64,000 bases of DNA from Pohlia nutans. Its lineage: Eukaryota; Streptophyta; Bryopsida; Bryales; Mniaceae. This document shows positions 38,267 through 51,566 of the stretch, piece by piece (position 1 is the stretch's first letter; each line of letters starts with the position of its first letter). The stretch is from positions 3,598,501-3,662,500 of the forward strand of contig CM040099.1 in the NCBI GenBank assembly GCA_022496805.1, written 5' to 3'. Under the pieces are notes generated by a model. It had not been told where the DNA came from, did not search any database, and was given only the letters and a program-made list of their open reading frames with translations. The translations under genes were made by a program, and so were the position numbers.

Positions 38267-41200
38267 ATGGACGCCTTGGTGTCCGCGGCGCTGCACGAAA
38301 TCGCTGTCGAAGCAGTTCAAGGTGAATTCAGAGTTTCAATGCTTTTTCTCACTTTTTCAGGAACCGTAACTGTGAGTGCGAAGATTTTTCTGTACCTGGC
38401 GTTTTTGAACTGAGAGCTCGAATTTTCTGTATGTGAGCACAGGATGTTCCTTGCCAAAGCTATGGGCAGGATTGCAGGGAGCTGCAGCAGCTTTAGAGGT
38501 AGATCTGGATGCAAGAGTCAAGCGGATTCTATGGAAACAAGTGCTTCACGTTCCAGGCATAACCTTCCTGATTTCGAAGGCACAGGGATCTCAAACCCTG
38601 GATCCTCACCATTCGTCTATTCAATCGGTGGAGGAAGCAGAGAAGCTCGGGGTGCATGTCGTAGCTCCAGAGGGGCTACGTGACAGTTGCTTGGGTCTGT
38701 ATGATGGCAAACTATGCGATGCAGCTATTTCAAAAGACCAGCGAGAACTTCTTGAGCGGCTTGCCAAGGCTAGGTTTGCATCTAAAATAGACTCAGCTCG
38801 TTGTCCTTGTCGGCGACATGTTATAGATGTTTGATTTTTGTGGCGTTTTATTTGGATTCTTTTGCTCAATAGTATGGTATGTTGACCACTTTCGAATTCC
38901 ACATGGAGGCTAGCTTCTGGCCATAGATAGTCCTAAAGAATAGGAATTCAAACGTTACTTTCATGAGAGAATTATTCAAGACCGTGTTAAACGTTTCTTG
39001 TTCTATAACCAGGGTCATGTATAGTTTTGGTTCAATTAAGCTTAGTCTTATTGATTCTGAAACATTTGTGACGGTACACAGGAGTCAGGGAGTTACTCAA
39101 AGCCAATTGGGCAAAGAGTTCAAAACAGGCGGGAATAAAATGTTTTACGTCGTGAAGAGCTTGGAAGCACGTGGACTTGTTGTTCGTCATGCTACAATTG
39201 TGCGTACTCATCAGCCGGCATCAAAAGGGGTAAATAGCAAGTTTGTGCCGATTGTGGCAACTAATCTGGTCCATCTATCTCGTTATGAGAAGAATCAAAA
39301 TCTTGGTTCGCACGCACGCTATGAAATTCCAAGTTCATCCAAGTCCAATCTTTCACATAACAATGCTTCTGGATCTGGAGATGCGGGCACTGGAGAAGAA
39401 GATGCCAACCAAGCAACAGAGGAGGTTCTCATCAATGATGATTACCCAGCTATGCAACGAATTTGTGAGAAGCTTGAGTCTGCAGAAGACAAGGTATATC
39501 TGATTCTTACGAATGTTTTGTCATTTCATTTTGTTACAGGAACATGCGATGGAACAATGTTCCGTGTTTGAGCAGGGCGTTGACCAAACTTGCATATCAT
39601 TTTGTCTTACGAAGCACTTCGACATTGATCTGTTTTACTGTTGATTGTCAAGAACTTGTTTCTACTTGTTATTTTCTAATTTTCTGCCTGGGGATGTTGC
39701 ACTGATGTTTGTTGTTTTCTGTGTGTGAATTTACCAAGGTGATGGTGGTGTCAGACCTGAAATTAGATCTGAATTATCGTTTTGCTCAAGGTCATCGGAG
39801 TTGGCGCAGAGTACGTGGTTTCCTTTTCAAATTTTTTCTCTAAAGATGAGATTGTGACTACAATCGACAATGGTTCTCTTTTGTATGCTTTATAATATCA
39901 ATTATTTCAGTTCCATCTTATATTCCAGCCTATGTTCTTAGTTTACATGAAATTCAGTACAGTGATTTCCTTGCGGCTGGACGCTTTTGGAAAGTGCATC
40001 TTCTGAATATGTTGAATAGGTTGCGGACAACTGGTTGTTTTCATCTCTTAGCTGTTACTGTGACTTTCAGGGCTAGTTTAGGACTAAGATATTTTCTTCC
40101 ATTGCCTTAGTCATATGGTTCAACCAACCCTACTTATGTTCCTCCATATCCAGAGAGTAGTAAGCACAGCTGCTAAAGTTTGATATCATTCGAAGGTTGA
40201 GATTGGAATTTATCATGCGCTGCTGGGAATTAAGGGATGCGAGTTCTTTTGGTTGACGCAGCTTGCAAAACGACTCCAAGATGCTGGCATGGTGGAGATC
40301 TTCAACGCCCAGATTGCGGGGTCAAAGGTGAGACCGTTTCTCGTGTTATCAGCAGTTCACAATGTATCACGTCATTATTTTAGGTCAAATTTTGCAATAT
40401 ATTTACTCGAGCCTGATTATGGTCATGAATGAGAAGTACTGCATAAGATATTGAAGTCTGGCTTGGTGCTCTTCTCTTGAAACACTTTGACGCCTAACCT
40501 GCAGTGAGGACTCTGCCTGCAGATTGCACCTTGTATTCGATTGTTGAAATCTTTCAATACCAAGGCTTTCAATGCTGGAAACGACGATACAGAAGCAGAG
40601 GCACAACTACGTGGTGTCAAACGTGGCCAAGTAACGGATCAAGTGGTTGAAAGCGTTCTGGACCGTCAGATGTATGATCTGATTGACAATTCAGGTCCTG
40701 GCGGATTGTACATGATGGATGTAAGTTACAAATTAACAGCCCTTCCATTTGCTTTACATTTTTAAGAATTCTGCGTTTTGTTCTCTTCTGATGTCGTCTC
40801 TGCTGTGGTGTGAGGTAACAAGATGGGTTTTATGCACTGTAGCTATAACTAATCTCCCTGTTTATCCTGGATCCATGTGTATATTGGACACGTGGCCTAC
40901 ACTAATGAGAATTATTAAGTCATAGAAGTATTCATTGCCATAGTGGTCAGAGCTTATCTTTATTAAATACTAGCCGGTGTGGAGGTCAGAGGAACAGTTT
41001 TGTTATGTCTCTCCAATCTTCAATTTTCAACCTCTTTGGATGCGACGGAAAAATATGTTCCATTATTGATTTTGAAGAACTAAAAAATTCTACTAATTCC
41101 GTGTTTGAGTAAAATTTACAAATTTAATTATAACTTTCAACAACATTTTCACTAGTCGTGAGCCCTGTTAAATTTATCATTTAATCATCAAGGGAAGGCA

Positions 41201-44200
41201 TTCAGCATTTCATGTTTCTATTCGATTTGTTTATCTGCAATATTACAGGAATATGCTCATGACGTTCTTATTTAGTCGGAAGAACTATTGTCCTTGTTGT
41301 GAATCCCATTTCTTCTTTTCTTATTCACCTAAGACTTGAGGTTTTATTGGTCCGATAAACATCTGCCATACTTATTTCATAGCTGCCCTAATCCATTTCT
41401 TGTTTTGGTATCTTTGTGAGGGTTTACGTCGCTTGCAATGATAGCTCTAAATCGAGTATGAGAAAAGCAGTCTGATTCTTTTACCCTTGCATACTCTTAT
41501 ATATGCTACACATTACAATTACGTTGTTGTTCATGGTGGTGTCTGACTAAACCTGGGCCTATCAAGTGTTAACAACGGATGTTGTCCTCATATAGATTTG
41601 GAAGCAGTTAGGCCTGAACAACAAGCGGAACTACTTTCGGGTTACCAACATGCTTGCTAAAAACTGCATTGTTCAAGAAGCAGAGCAGCACAAGAAATCT
41701 ATGCTTTACCGGCTAAGAACAGCACCTAATGCCGTTCTGGCCTCCAAGTCCTCAGTGACTGTTGCATTTGCAAGCACGGATACGTCACTCGAGCCACAAT
41801 ACGTCACTCCGCTAGGTATACTCTATGTATTTGCGAAATATGATTTTATAATTTTATGAGATGTACTAAATTGCTAAAAGATGAGGAGAAACACCTTATG
41901 ATTAGATGGTTGTAGAAGTGCCTAGCTTCTGTTTTTTACCATATGAGTTTTCGTTGTAGAAAATTTATTATCACGTTCATAGTATTGTCTTCTGTCCCTG
42001 TCAAATTGCAAAGGTAACCCATTATCTATCTTTCTGGTAAGAGGCTGCGACTTCCCTTAAGATTATAATAATATCTTTGACATCATGAGTTGGTTAATTA
42101 TAACCGACTGGATGTGTTATCACCATAAAACTGCAGTCATTACGATAAGTTCATGTTCGGACGTGTTGACTCACTGTTGTTGTCGGGAATGAGAGCTTTT
42201 GTTGGCTTTGGACGGATGGGGAGGAGGCCTTGCATTGACGAAAGCTACTACAGTGAGTGTGTGAGGAAGTTTGAGCAGGTCGTTACTCGAAAAGAGAGCC
42301 AGTGCTACAGTATGTTTACAGGGACAGACTCTGTGCTCATTCCAATAATACCTGGATTGATCTTGGCTGCAGCACAAATTGCTCCTCCATCCACTGTAAA
42401 AATTCGGAGGAAGCCAGCTGACAAAGTGAAGAAGGAGAAGCAGGAGAAGAAGGAGAAAGAGAAAGAGAAGGAAAAGGAAAGGGAAAAGGAGAAGGAAAAG
42501 GGACTCGAAAAGGGTACAACTGAAGACACCACTGGGGCACCTTCTGCAACAAACAACCTGTCGAAGGGTCCAGAGGATTCGAATAATTGTCGAGACATGA
42601 CAGTAGTGGATTTGTCGATTGTGAAGGTGGATGAAGATGAGCACCTGGTTGCAATGTATGAGACCGATCCTGGCATCTTCTGGATTATATTGAAATTCGA
42701 CACATCTAAGTGTGCCAGCCTAGTTCATTTCTGAAATTAATATCTCTTACGTGAGTGCGTAGGGATCACAGAATCACAATGTCTGTAGAGTGATTCACTA
42801 TTCTGAAGGATCCATGTTGCGCATGCACAACTGCCTGTTCCGATCAATTTGAACATTAATGGTTGCAATGTTTATATGTAGGTCCGATCAGATGTATCCA
42901 ACTCCGCTTCAAACTACCACAGCCATCCAGCGGGAACTCCGTGTCATGCAAAGATTGCATGTAAGTATCCGCCTGTCATTGTATCCTCACTACATTTCTT
43001 TTCAGTTTTATGTGCTTTTCAGAAACCACTCTATACCACTTTTTGGCAAAGTCTTCATAACCTCAGATGAAGACTAGAAGGTGTTAGGTGCATAGAACTG
43101 ATGTATGCTTGGCTTGTATGTGGAACAGGAAGAGAAGTTCATACCCCGAGTGGAACTTCACAGGTGGATTGAGGAATCTGAGAAGGATCGTAAAGACACT
43201 ATGATGGATCGCAAGACTCTAACACGCTTGCTACAGAAGCTACAGCGAGAGGGTCGGGTCAAGTGCATTGCCTTGAGCATGCCAGGCCTTACCAACTGTG
43301 GGCGAAGTCGGCAAAGCGAGGTTGTTCTTCTTCCTGAAGTGCATGTTGGGCTTGATTTGCTTGCCAAAGTGCATGACCGCATCCGGCAATTTGACATGAA
43401 CAATAGGGGCTACGGTTCATCGAAAGCTAAGGCAGATGCATCCACAGTACCTGTTCTGATGAGTGTGAAGCAAATACACAAAGGTGGAAAGAGAAAATTT
43501 CTACCTGCACCTGAAACAGAGGCCGAGAAGGCCAGGACATTGAGTGAAAATGGATTTGTTCCTGCAAAGATGGTTCGGGTTCGGATGCTTCACGCTTTTC
43601 TTTGGTCATACGTAAATGATATTTCAGAGTACGCTGATGACGAGCTGGTGATGAAGCCGGATGACAGGTCTTGTCGAGTCTTTTCACTGGCACTTGCAGT
43701 AAAGGTATTGAGCTACATCTTGTTGTTTAAGATGTGATTTTAGCTGATATTTCATTCTTATTGTAAGTCACAAATTTTATCACTAATTGTAGAAACCTAA
43801 GCGATGTATTAGCTCTGAGGGTGAAGAAGACCGCAAGGGGCCATATGAGCAGGCCAATGATCCTGTCTTGAGCAGCTAGTTATGTTATCCAGGCAAATCA
43901 TAGGGTGAGTTTTCAAGGTAATGCTTAGTGGAGCCGTTTGGGCTTTAAAACTGTATTGATATCATGCTTACTTATATACATTGTGTAAGTGCAGAAAATG
44001 CCCTTGGATCTCTTTCTGCAAGTTATCGGTTCAACTAAGTCAACGGCGGAATTAGAGCCCTACACCAACAAGGGACAACGCTTGTGCGACCTTCCAGAAT
44101 CAGAAAGTTCGTCACTGCTTGTTTCTCACGCAAACAGCCGTCTTTCCTGGCTTATTGATATTCTACGGCGACTAAAGGTACGTGGCATTTATTAAGATCA

Positions 44201-47200
44201 CCAAATATTACCCCTCTTTGAAATTTCGTATTGTATACTGCTGGTAAAGATTCTAGGGGTATTTGATATGGGTCTTTAGACATTTAGATGCAACAAGCGT
44301 CAAAGGCTAACAGACACTATCAAGACCTAGTTACGTCACAACTGGTGCAAGCTGGTTACCTATTAATCAAATCCAGTTCGTGTTCCTGACCTCCTGTTGC
44401 AATCAAAGAAATATATATGTTTCAACACTTATTATGATGTTTGGATGTCATGTAGCTTATCCGGCTGGTGATGGGAACTGGTGTTCCCTTCGGGCATTCA
44501 AAAGCTGGCTATTCTCTTGAAGCTTCACTTATATACGCCATGGAAATACAGCCCTACATAGAAGAACCAGCGCCTCAACCTTTATCGTCTCTCAGTTTAG
44601 ATGCCTTTGATTTGACTCCAAGAGCCAGGCATGAGTTCACATTGACTTCAAGTGAAAGTTTGGAGGCCTACTGGCAGACACTAGAGTATTTCTTTTCCGG
44701 AGCGGTGCCCTCAGTTGCAAGGAAAGCTTTTCCAGGCACCAGCGTTCCTGAGGTCAGAATTTTGTTTTTTAGATTATTTTTTGAGGAATTAGAAAATTAT
44801 GAATGGTTGGCCTGTCTACCCATGACGTTGTCTGTCGTCCTTTTTCATATTTCCTACCCCTGGTTCTCTGGCTAGGCAAATCCTGAGCACTTCATTGGAA
44901 GTTCTTTTGCATATCCCTCTGGAGAATGGCAACATAATGCGTTTTTCTTTACAAATAATTTCTTGCTGTCCTTGTGGCGATTGTAGTTATTTGGCCTACG
45001 ATCATGGATATCCCTGCGGGTAATGACTTCTGAGCAACGGAAGAGGCTGATGAAGCGAGTGGATGAAGGAGGGGAAGACAAGCGGTTATCGCATGCGGAG
45101 TGTTTATTGCTGGCCAGGGAACTGAATCTTTCTCCCGAACAGGTGTCGTATACGAAAGAATATACAATTTTCTCAGTACGATGACGTTGCTATATGTGAT
45201 CATCCTTTTTTCTAGCACCGGCTTTGTTGTAACACTGATTGTAGACTGCTAAGTAATTGTGGGACGCTGCTAATCAAAGCGTACTGTTCAGTCATGCTGA
45301 CAATACCTCAGCATTTGTTACATTGTCCATTTCTGCTAGAGATTATCTTCTCGCAATTACAATGTATTTGGAACGATGGGTTCTGACCCTCTGCATCCAC
45401 ATCTAGTATACTGCAAATTGAAATCGGCGGTTATCTGTACAACTGGACCATATCAAAGTCCAATGTTGTGTTGTGCACCGTAGGTTTCTTATTTAATCAG
45501 TGTTGTAATTGACCGGATTTAACTCCAGGTGTTGAGGGTTTCATACGAGAAAAACCGGAAATATCGTCTTTTGCAACTGGGAAAAGAAAACACCGGTTCA
45601 AGCAGTGGAGCATCTGAAAATGAAGTCAGTAGAGGTCATCGAATCAAACCAAACATACATGCTGGAGTCAAGAAGAGAGCTATCACTGAAGCAGACCTCG
45701 TGGAAGTAGCTCATGTTAGGGCGTTCAAACGTCAGCGCCAATTACAACAGGCTTCTGCTGATGTGAATGCGTCTGAATCTACGGGTGGGTTTTTTTTTGA
45801 AGTTCGCTGCCGGTATCTTGGTTCGATTGATCCTTCAGGAAATTCAAGCATTATTCAACACAGCACACTGACTTCTTATTCACAGTTTATTCTGTCAGAC
45901 TCAAAACCTGTTTCTTCTATCTGATCCTTCTCCATCATTTCTGCAGCTTTTGTGGTCTTAGATTCTTTGTGTGTCTTTTTACTAGTCTGACCTCAGAAGT
46001 ATAATGACATAAATGGAGCACTGCTTGACGTTCATGGTTTGATTCAGGTCTTATAGATTACATGTTGAACTCAAACACGGAGGGAGAGACCAATGCTTTC
46101 GTTGAAGATGAGGGTGAGGACGAAGAGGAAGATAAAGGGACCGAGGAAAACCCTCTTAATCATCTTAAAACCATCTCAAAATTGAAACCTGCTCGGCGTA
46201 AACGGTTTCCCTGGTCAGAAAGTCTAGACAGGTACTTTACTTTCGTTAATTTCCTGATGGCTTTGCATGTGTGAATTGCTTCCTTCAACCTCATCAAATT
46301 TGAAATTCCACTGATTCTTCATTGTTGAATCAAGAATGGAGGGGCCAATCTGCTGGAATTGGATCTTTATTTTTCATCCTTGTGCATTGCCTTTTTTACG
46401 TTGCAGCTGTCCTTTGTTTGATTATGGGTATTTCTTTCTCACCGATGTGTTTTGTCATTGGTACAGAATTTTGATATGTCGCTATACAAGGCAACGTGCC
46501 ATACTGGGTGCCCGTAACCAACGTGTGGAGTGGGCTTCAATACCCAATCTTCCTGCGAACCCTGCATCTTGCAGACGTCGAATTGCTCTACTAAAATCTG
46601 ATCCTGCTATACGAAAAGCTCTCATGAACCTTTGCACAATCTTGTCTGCTAGATATATGAAACAGCCGGACGACATTATATCAAATATTACAAATAGGAT
46701 TCAAACAAATATAGAGTCTGACGTATCGGAAGCAGTTACCCACCCCAACTCCGATAAAGACACTGTAGACAATCAGGTAGAATTACCGATTATTAACCTT
46801 CAAGAAGAGTTGCCTTGGGACTCGTTTGAGGATATCTCTGTGGCAGCGGCTTTGAACGAGGTTATGAAACTACGCAGCATTGCAAAGGCCATCAGTAACA
46901 GTAAGCGAATTGCCGGGCTTCGAACAAAGGTACCAAAGCCTGTAAAGAAAGTTGAGAGGCGTAGCAGGAAGGTACTAACATCACTTTCCAGCATAATTAA
47001 GGACACTGGTTCTGCACTTGTGCCAGTCACAAGAATAGCACCCGTTCCACTTTCCAGTCGGGAACCAGGGAGAGCCTCGATGGATCAAAATGGCGATGCA
47101 TCAACTTGTAAGTTTAACTTTTCGATCAGCCTGAGCAAGTTAGTTGACCAAAACTTGGGAGCTACACGATTTGACACTAGCGCTAATAACAGGCCAGTCT

Positions 47201-50200
47201 CCATATACATACAGGTTAGTTATATTGAAGTGGTTCATATCAGTTGTATTGCTCTTGAAGCTCTAATGCAAGCGTTTCATTGACAGCGGCTCAAGCTAGA
47301 CAAAGAGCTCCCCGCGTGCGCAAACGGAAAAAATCTGAAAAGCCCGCATCCTTGGGTGAGACGACATCTGAGGAGATGGTGCGAAGGTCTTTGGGAATTG
47401 CTAACGCAGTTGAGCTCGTGAAATTGGTTTTGCTAAATGCGGCGAGTGCTGAAGTTCCTTTAGAGGTGGTGGATGCACTTAGGCGATGTGAAGAGTCGCA
47501 TGTCTTTGCTGCATTCAATTATCTGCGATATCAAGATTATGTGGTGAGTTTATTTTCTTCTTGTGGGAACATTGGAACTGAGGGTTTTTCGATTTTACAT
47601 GTATGTACGTACAGCTGTGGTACTTCGTTGATATGTCAGGTCTTTTGGAAGATTGTTATCAGCTTCTCCCTATTTTACCACATTGTGTGGTTGGTGCAGA
47701 TTGTTGGAGGCAGCGGTCAACCATTTGTTCTCTCTCAGAAGTTCTTCTACAATGCTTCTGCCTCTCGTTTTCCTTTTGAGACAGGACTTGAAGCTCTTGG
47801 TACCACACAATGGCTGTCTGAGCATGATCCCGAGGTGGACGAGGATTGGGTGCCACTGCCTAGTGAGAACTTTTGTGGGCAGTTAATTCAGCTTCTTGGG
47901 ATTGTCAGTGACGGTGAACTTATGATTGCCCCTTTTCTCCCTGAGGAGGGAGGAGTGGGAGAAAGTGAGGATAACAAAAATGTTGTACTTGGAACGAAAC
48001 GAAAAACTGAAGGAGGCCAGGAGATCCAGTTTATGAAACCAAAGATCCAGCGGTCTGATTCTTCATCTCCTGGATTTCGTCGAGAAAGGGGATTCCCTGG
48101 GGTTCAGGTTATTTTCTTGTTTGAACTTTACTTCCTTTTGGATGATTTTGAGAAAGCGTTACTTTCAGATGTTTCAGAGCGGTGCTTCAAGGATTAGTTA
48201 GTTGCGGCATGTTCTGATGCAAGAATCAGTCAACAAATATTTTCTTTGTCTGCATACCTTTACTCATGTACTAGCCATCCAGGTATGCATTCACCGAGCT
48301 GCGAGACCTGTTCGAGATCTCGTGGGTGCTGCTGTCTCACAAAGTGAAGAAACTTCCGATCGTGGTGATCAGTTAAATGATGACAGTACGTGTTTATCTA
48401 ACGAGATTCTGCCTGCTTTAAAAGTTCTGCTTGAGTTCATATGTTCAGTTTTACTCACTAAGCCTAAAAGACACTTGAAGATTACAACTTTTCACATCCA
48501 CAAAGAGTGGTGGCTTACCCACTTTGTATTTGACTAAATTCTTTGCAGTGGACTTGGACCCAGAACAAGCGATGCCCTCCGTTCCAGGAAATGTTTCTGA
48601 ATCGACCGAGGCCACGGTGGTTGATGTCGCCGTGCCCTCATCGGGAGATATGTCTGAATCGACAGAGTCAAGAGAGGTCGATATAACCCTGCCCTCAGTA
48701 GTACACATTTCTGGACCCACGGAGACACTGGAGGTTGATGTAGTCTTGCCTTCAGCTGCTGGAGATGTTTCTGAATCAACCAAGGCCGCGGTGGTTGAGG
48801 TCGCCGTTCCCTTAGTGGGAGGAAATGTTTCTGAATCGAGAGAGGCTACGATGATTGATGTAGCCGTGGCCTCCGCAGGATGGGATGCTTCTGAATCTAT
48901 TGAGGCAATGGAGGTTGATGTAGTCCTGCCTTCAGCGCCAGGGAATGTTTCTGGATCTAAAGAAGCCGTGATGATTGATGTCACCGTGCCCTTAGCAGGA
49001 GATGTTTCTGAATCTATAGAGGCAATGGAGGTTGAAGTAACCATGCCCTTGGCAGCACACGTTTCTGGATTGACGGAGGGACTGGAGATTGATACAGTCG
49101 TGCCCTCTGCAGCAGTACATGTTCCTGAATCGAAGACAGCAGAGGTTGATGCTGCCATACCCTCAGCAGCAGAAAATGTATCGAAACAAACAGAGGTAAG
49201 TGAAAGTAATGTAGTCCTGGCTGAAGACTTGGAGGTCTGCATACGTCACTTTTGCCCTACCTCGGAGGATTCATCAGATGTGGGCGAGGCCACAGACTCG
49301 AAGCTAAAACCCGCGCTCTTGAGGGTAGCTGCACATGCAATTGGAGAGTCAGGGAATGAAGGACTCAGCATTCCGCAGTTGGCGAGTCTTCTTTCACGCA
49401 TCGGTATGAATCGTACTCACTTGTCTTTGGTTGAACGAGTGCACCACTTATGGGTGATACATGGATATAATATAAAGAATGCCACGACTCTATTCTTTTA
49501 TGACACTGATCAAGGTTTTGCTTCGGTGCTTGAAGCTGAAACGTTGCTGTGCGTTGAAGTTCATTCTCTATGAATTTTTGGTTCTCTTTGCATATGATAC
49601 TGACCTTTGTCCGTTAACCTCAGAAACGACTTTTATCTTTTAGAAAGAGTCATTGTTAAGGTTGTCTTTTTACAGTGTTCCAATATTTTTCGGGGGCGGA
49701 CGATGCATTCAGAACTCAGATGTTTGGATTTCGTTCAGGATCCGTTGTTTTCTACATGGGCAGAAAAATTAACGATCGTGAGAAATATACTGTAAATGTC
49801 CAGCATGGACAATTTCGAAGACAGTCTAGTGTTTTGTACTAACCCGTCAATGGGTTGGCAGATCATGAGATGACCGAGGAGGTGGTGGAGACTTATATCA
49901 GTGCATTGGAGACCTTTGACATCGTTAAACAGGTGAAGTTGCCCGCATATCTTTCTCTTTTTCTCTATTCTTGGACGACCAAATTATGTAGAGGACTTTT
50001 GTATAACTGCGAAACTGTGTGAAGAATGCTGTTTTTTTTTTTTTTTTTCCTATCTACAGATATCTTTTGCTGACTACCGTAAATTTATTTTCCATTGGCA
50101 GGTGAATGCCTATGATCATGTGCGCGTGATTGCTGCAGTGCATAGTACCCCATTCTTTATACACGTTAAAGCTAAGAACGAAGAACGGAGTGCTGCGGAT

Positions 50201-51566
50201 GCAGGTTAGTCTCGCCTTGATCCCTGAAGGCAGAGTATCGAGAGATGCCCTTCAATCATTTCTATCGAATACACTTGAGAGCAGCTTTATGTTTCACATT
50301 CGAGTCATAATTCTGTAGTACTTGAATGTGTGTCTGAACGTGTTTGAACACCCTCGACGGTTTTTGGTGTAAGTTTCCTGCAGAACATGGTGACCGAGGT
50401 TTACTATTGTTCTGCCGTACCTTGCCTGAAATTGACCTTATTTCTCTTTCACAGATGCATCTGATAAAGGTAGCGGAGAATCAAGTGAACATTTCACACG
50501 AGGTTTTTCAACAATGGCCACCTTAACCTCTATCGCTACAGGTTCAAGGAAATGGACAGGACTTCACACGCCTGTTGAGCCTAATCTGCCGACAGATAAC
50601 ACTAGTCAGAGGGACAAAGATTTTGAGGTGACTCACACCGTGCCCGTCCTGCCATGGCTAACTGGAAATGGAGGCGTGAACACCGTAGTGCTGAAAAATC
50701 TCACACGCAGGGTGATGGGAATTGTAATGCTGAACCCTGGAATTCTGGAGGTATGCTGAACGTTTTTCCCTCTAGTAAGCACATACTTTATCATACGGAG
50801 TACCGTAGTAGGAAGGCAGGGTCGGCAGAAAATAATTCCCCAAAAAAATGCCGAAAAAATAAATAAATTTATCAAGTATTTTGTCGAAATCAACAAAAAT
50901 GAAGTCAACAAAAATTGTAGACAAAAAACAAAGGAAAACGTGTAGTCGCTAGTAAAATTCAATGTTAGTTATTCATAGCCGAATTTTTAATAATTATTTT
51001 TGAAAGTGCCGACCCCTACTTTTCAAACTTTAATTAATTATTCGACATGAAAGTGCCGACCCTGCCTTCCTACTACGGTATTCAATTTCATAGATGGATT
51101 CCTCAAGTCTAAACCTGATGTTGCATGGAACAGGAACACCTTGTGAATCAAATGCGTGCTCTCAATCCACAGGTACGCTCCCTCTTTCAAAACATCTTGA
51201 GCTAGAATGTTGTCTCAGCGCATGGATGTGTTCAGCTGAGAATGGAAGAATATGATCTGTTTTGTTCAGTTCCGAAGAGGACTGTTCTTAGGGAGCTATC
51301 TGAAAAAGCTATTTGAATGATTCTCAAGTTGAAGTGTGTACAGAAAACTTATGGTCAAGTTCCATGTTCTCTTACAGACTGCCAGACAGCTTCTCCAACT
51401 GCTGGAATACGACGGGCATTTGAAAGTCCGGAAGTGTTTGCGAGCGCAACCACCTGCTCCCCCTGGCCTTCTGAGTCATCTGATGAAGTCGAAGCCTGCA
51501 GCAAGTACCAAACCCACATTTGGCTCGCATTACTACGCAAATTGTACAAGTGCGACCTTGTTGTAG
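38267..51566 (+). CDS. GTF3C1: TFIIIC largest subunit, B-box-binding
   Basis: Homolog of plant TFIIIC B-block-binding subunit (yeast Tfc3, human GTF3C1), which binds the B-box of tRNA genes to recruit RNA polymerase III. Well-supported exons include 38267-38321, 38443-38773, 39082-39493, 39739-39810, 40196-40327, 40523-40720, 41596-41815, 42882-42960, 43129-43704, about 44454-44753, 44987-45142, 45528-45783 and the last, 51378-51566. The winged-helix B-block domain is in exon 3 (QGVTQSQLGKEF, MFYVVKSLEARGLVVRH). A second conserved block is LTRLLQKLQREGRVKCI with TNCGRSR and KMVRVRMLHAFLW, and a Myb-like helix region is ARRKRFPWSESLDR then RQRAILGARNQRVEWASI. The C-terminus (VNAYDHVRVI, LPWLTGNGGVN, RVMGIVMLNPGILE) matches the family. 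There are a Lys/Glu-rich run near 42430-42510 and an acidic repeat region at 48590-49190. The join before 42150 could not be phased. Protein length is perhaps 1,800-2,000 residues. Confidence 0.93.
48590..49190 (+). repeat. Degenerate coding repeats in TFIIIC
   Basis: About ten imperfect repeats of 20-25 residues on the theme NVSES-(x)EAM-VDV-x-(V/L)PSA, rich in Val, Ser and acidic residues. They lie between the central and C-terminal winged-helix parts of TFIIIC. The composition suggests a flexible linker. The reverse strand is open through the same repeats by composition. Confidence 0.85.
50801..51080 (-). mobile_element. Family H TA-flanked MITE, copy 2, in a TFIIIC intron
   Basis: 280 bp, the reverse complement of 25013-25292, with ends TACCGTAGTAGGAAGGCAGG and its complement. 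It lies in the intron between the exon ending NPGILE and the exon starting EHLVNQM, so splicing removes it. Confidence 0.9.

Noticed and set aside
42171..42703. Minus-strand frames rich in Ser, Phe and Leu
   Set aside because: They arise from complementing the Lys/Glu-rich low-complexity codons of the TFIIIC gene.
48451..49242. A 263-codon minus-strand frame with regular repeats
   Set aside because: It is the complement of the TFIIIC coding repeats. The plus strand joins conserved TFIIIC exons on both sides, while the minus frame has no splice or family support.
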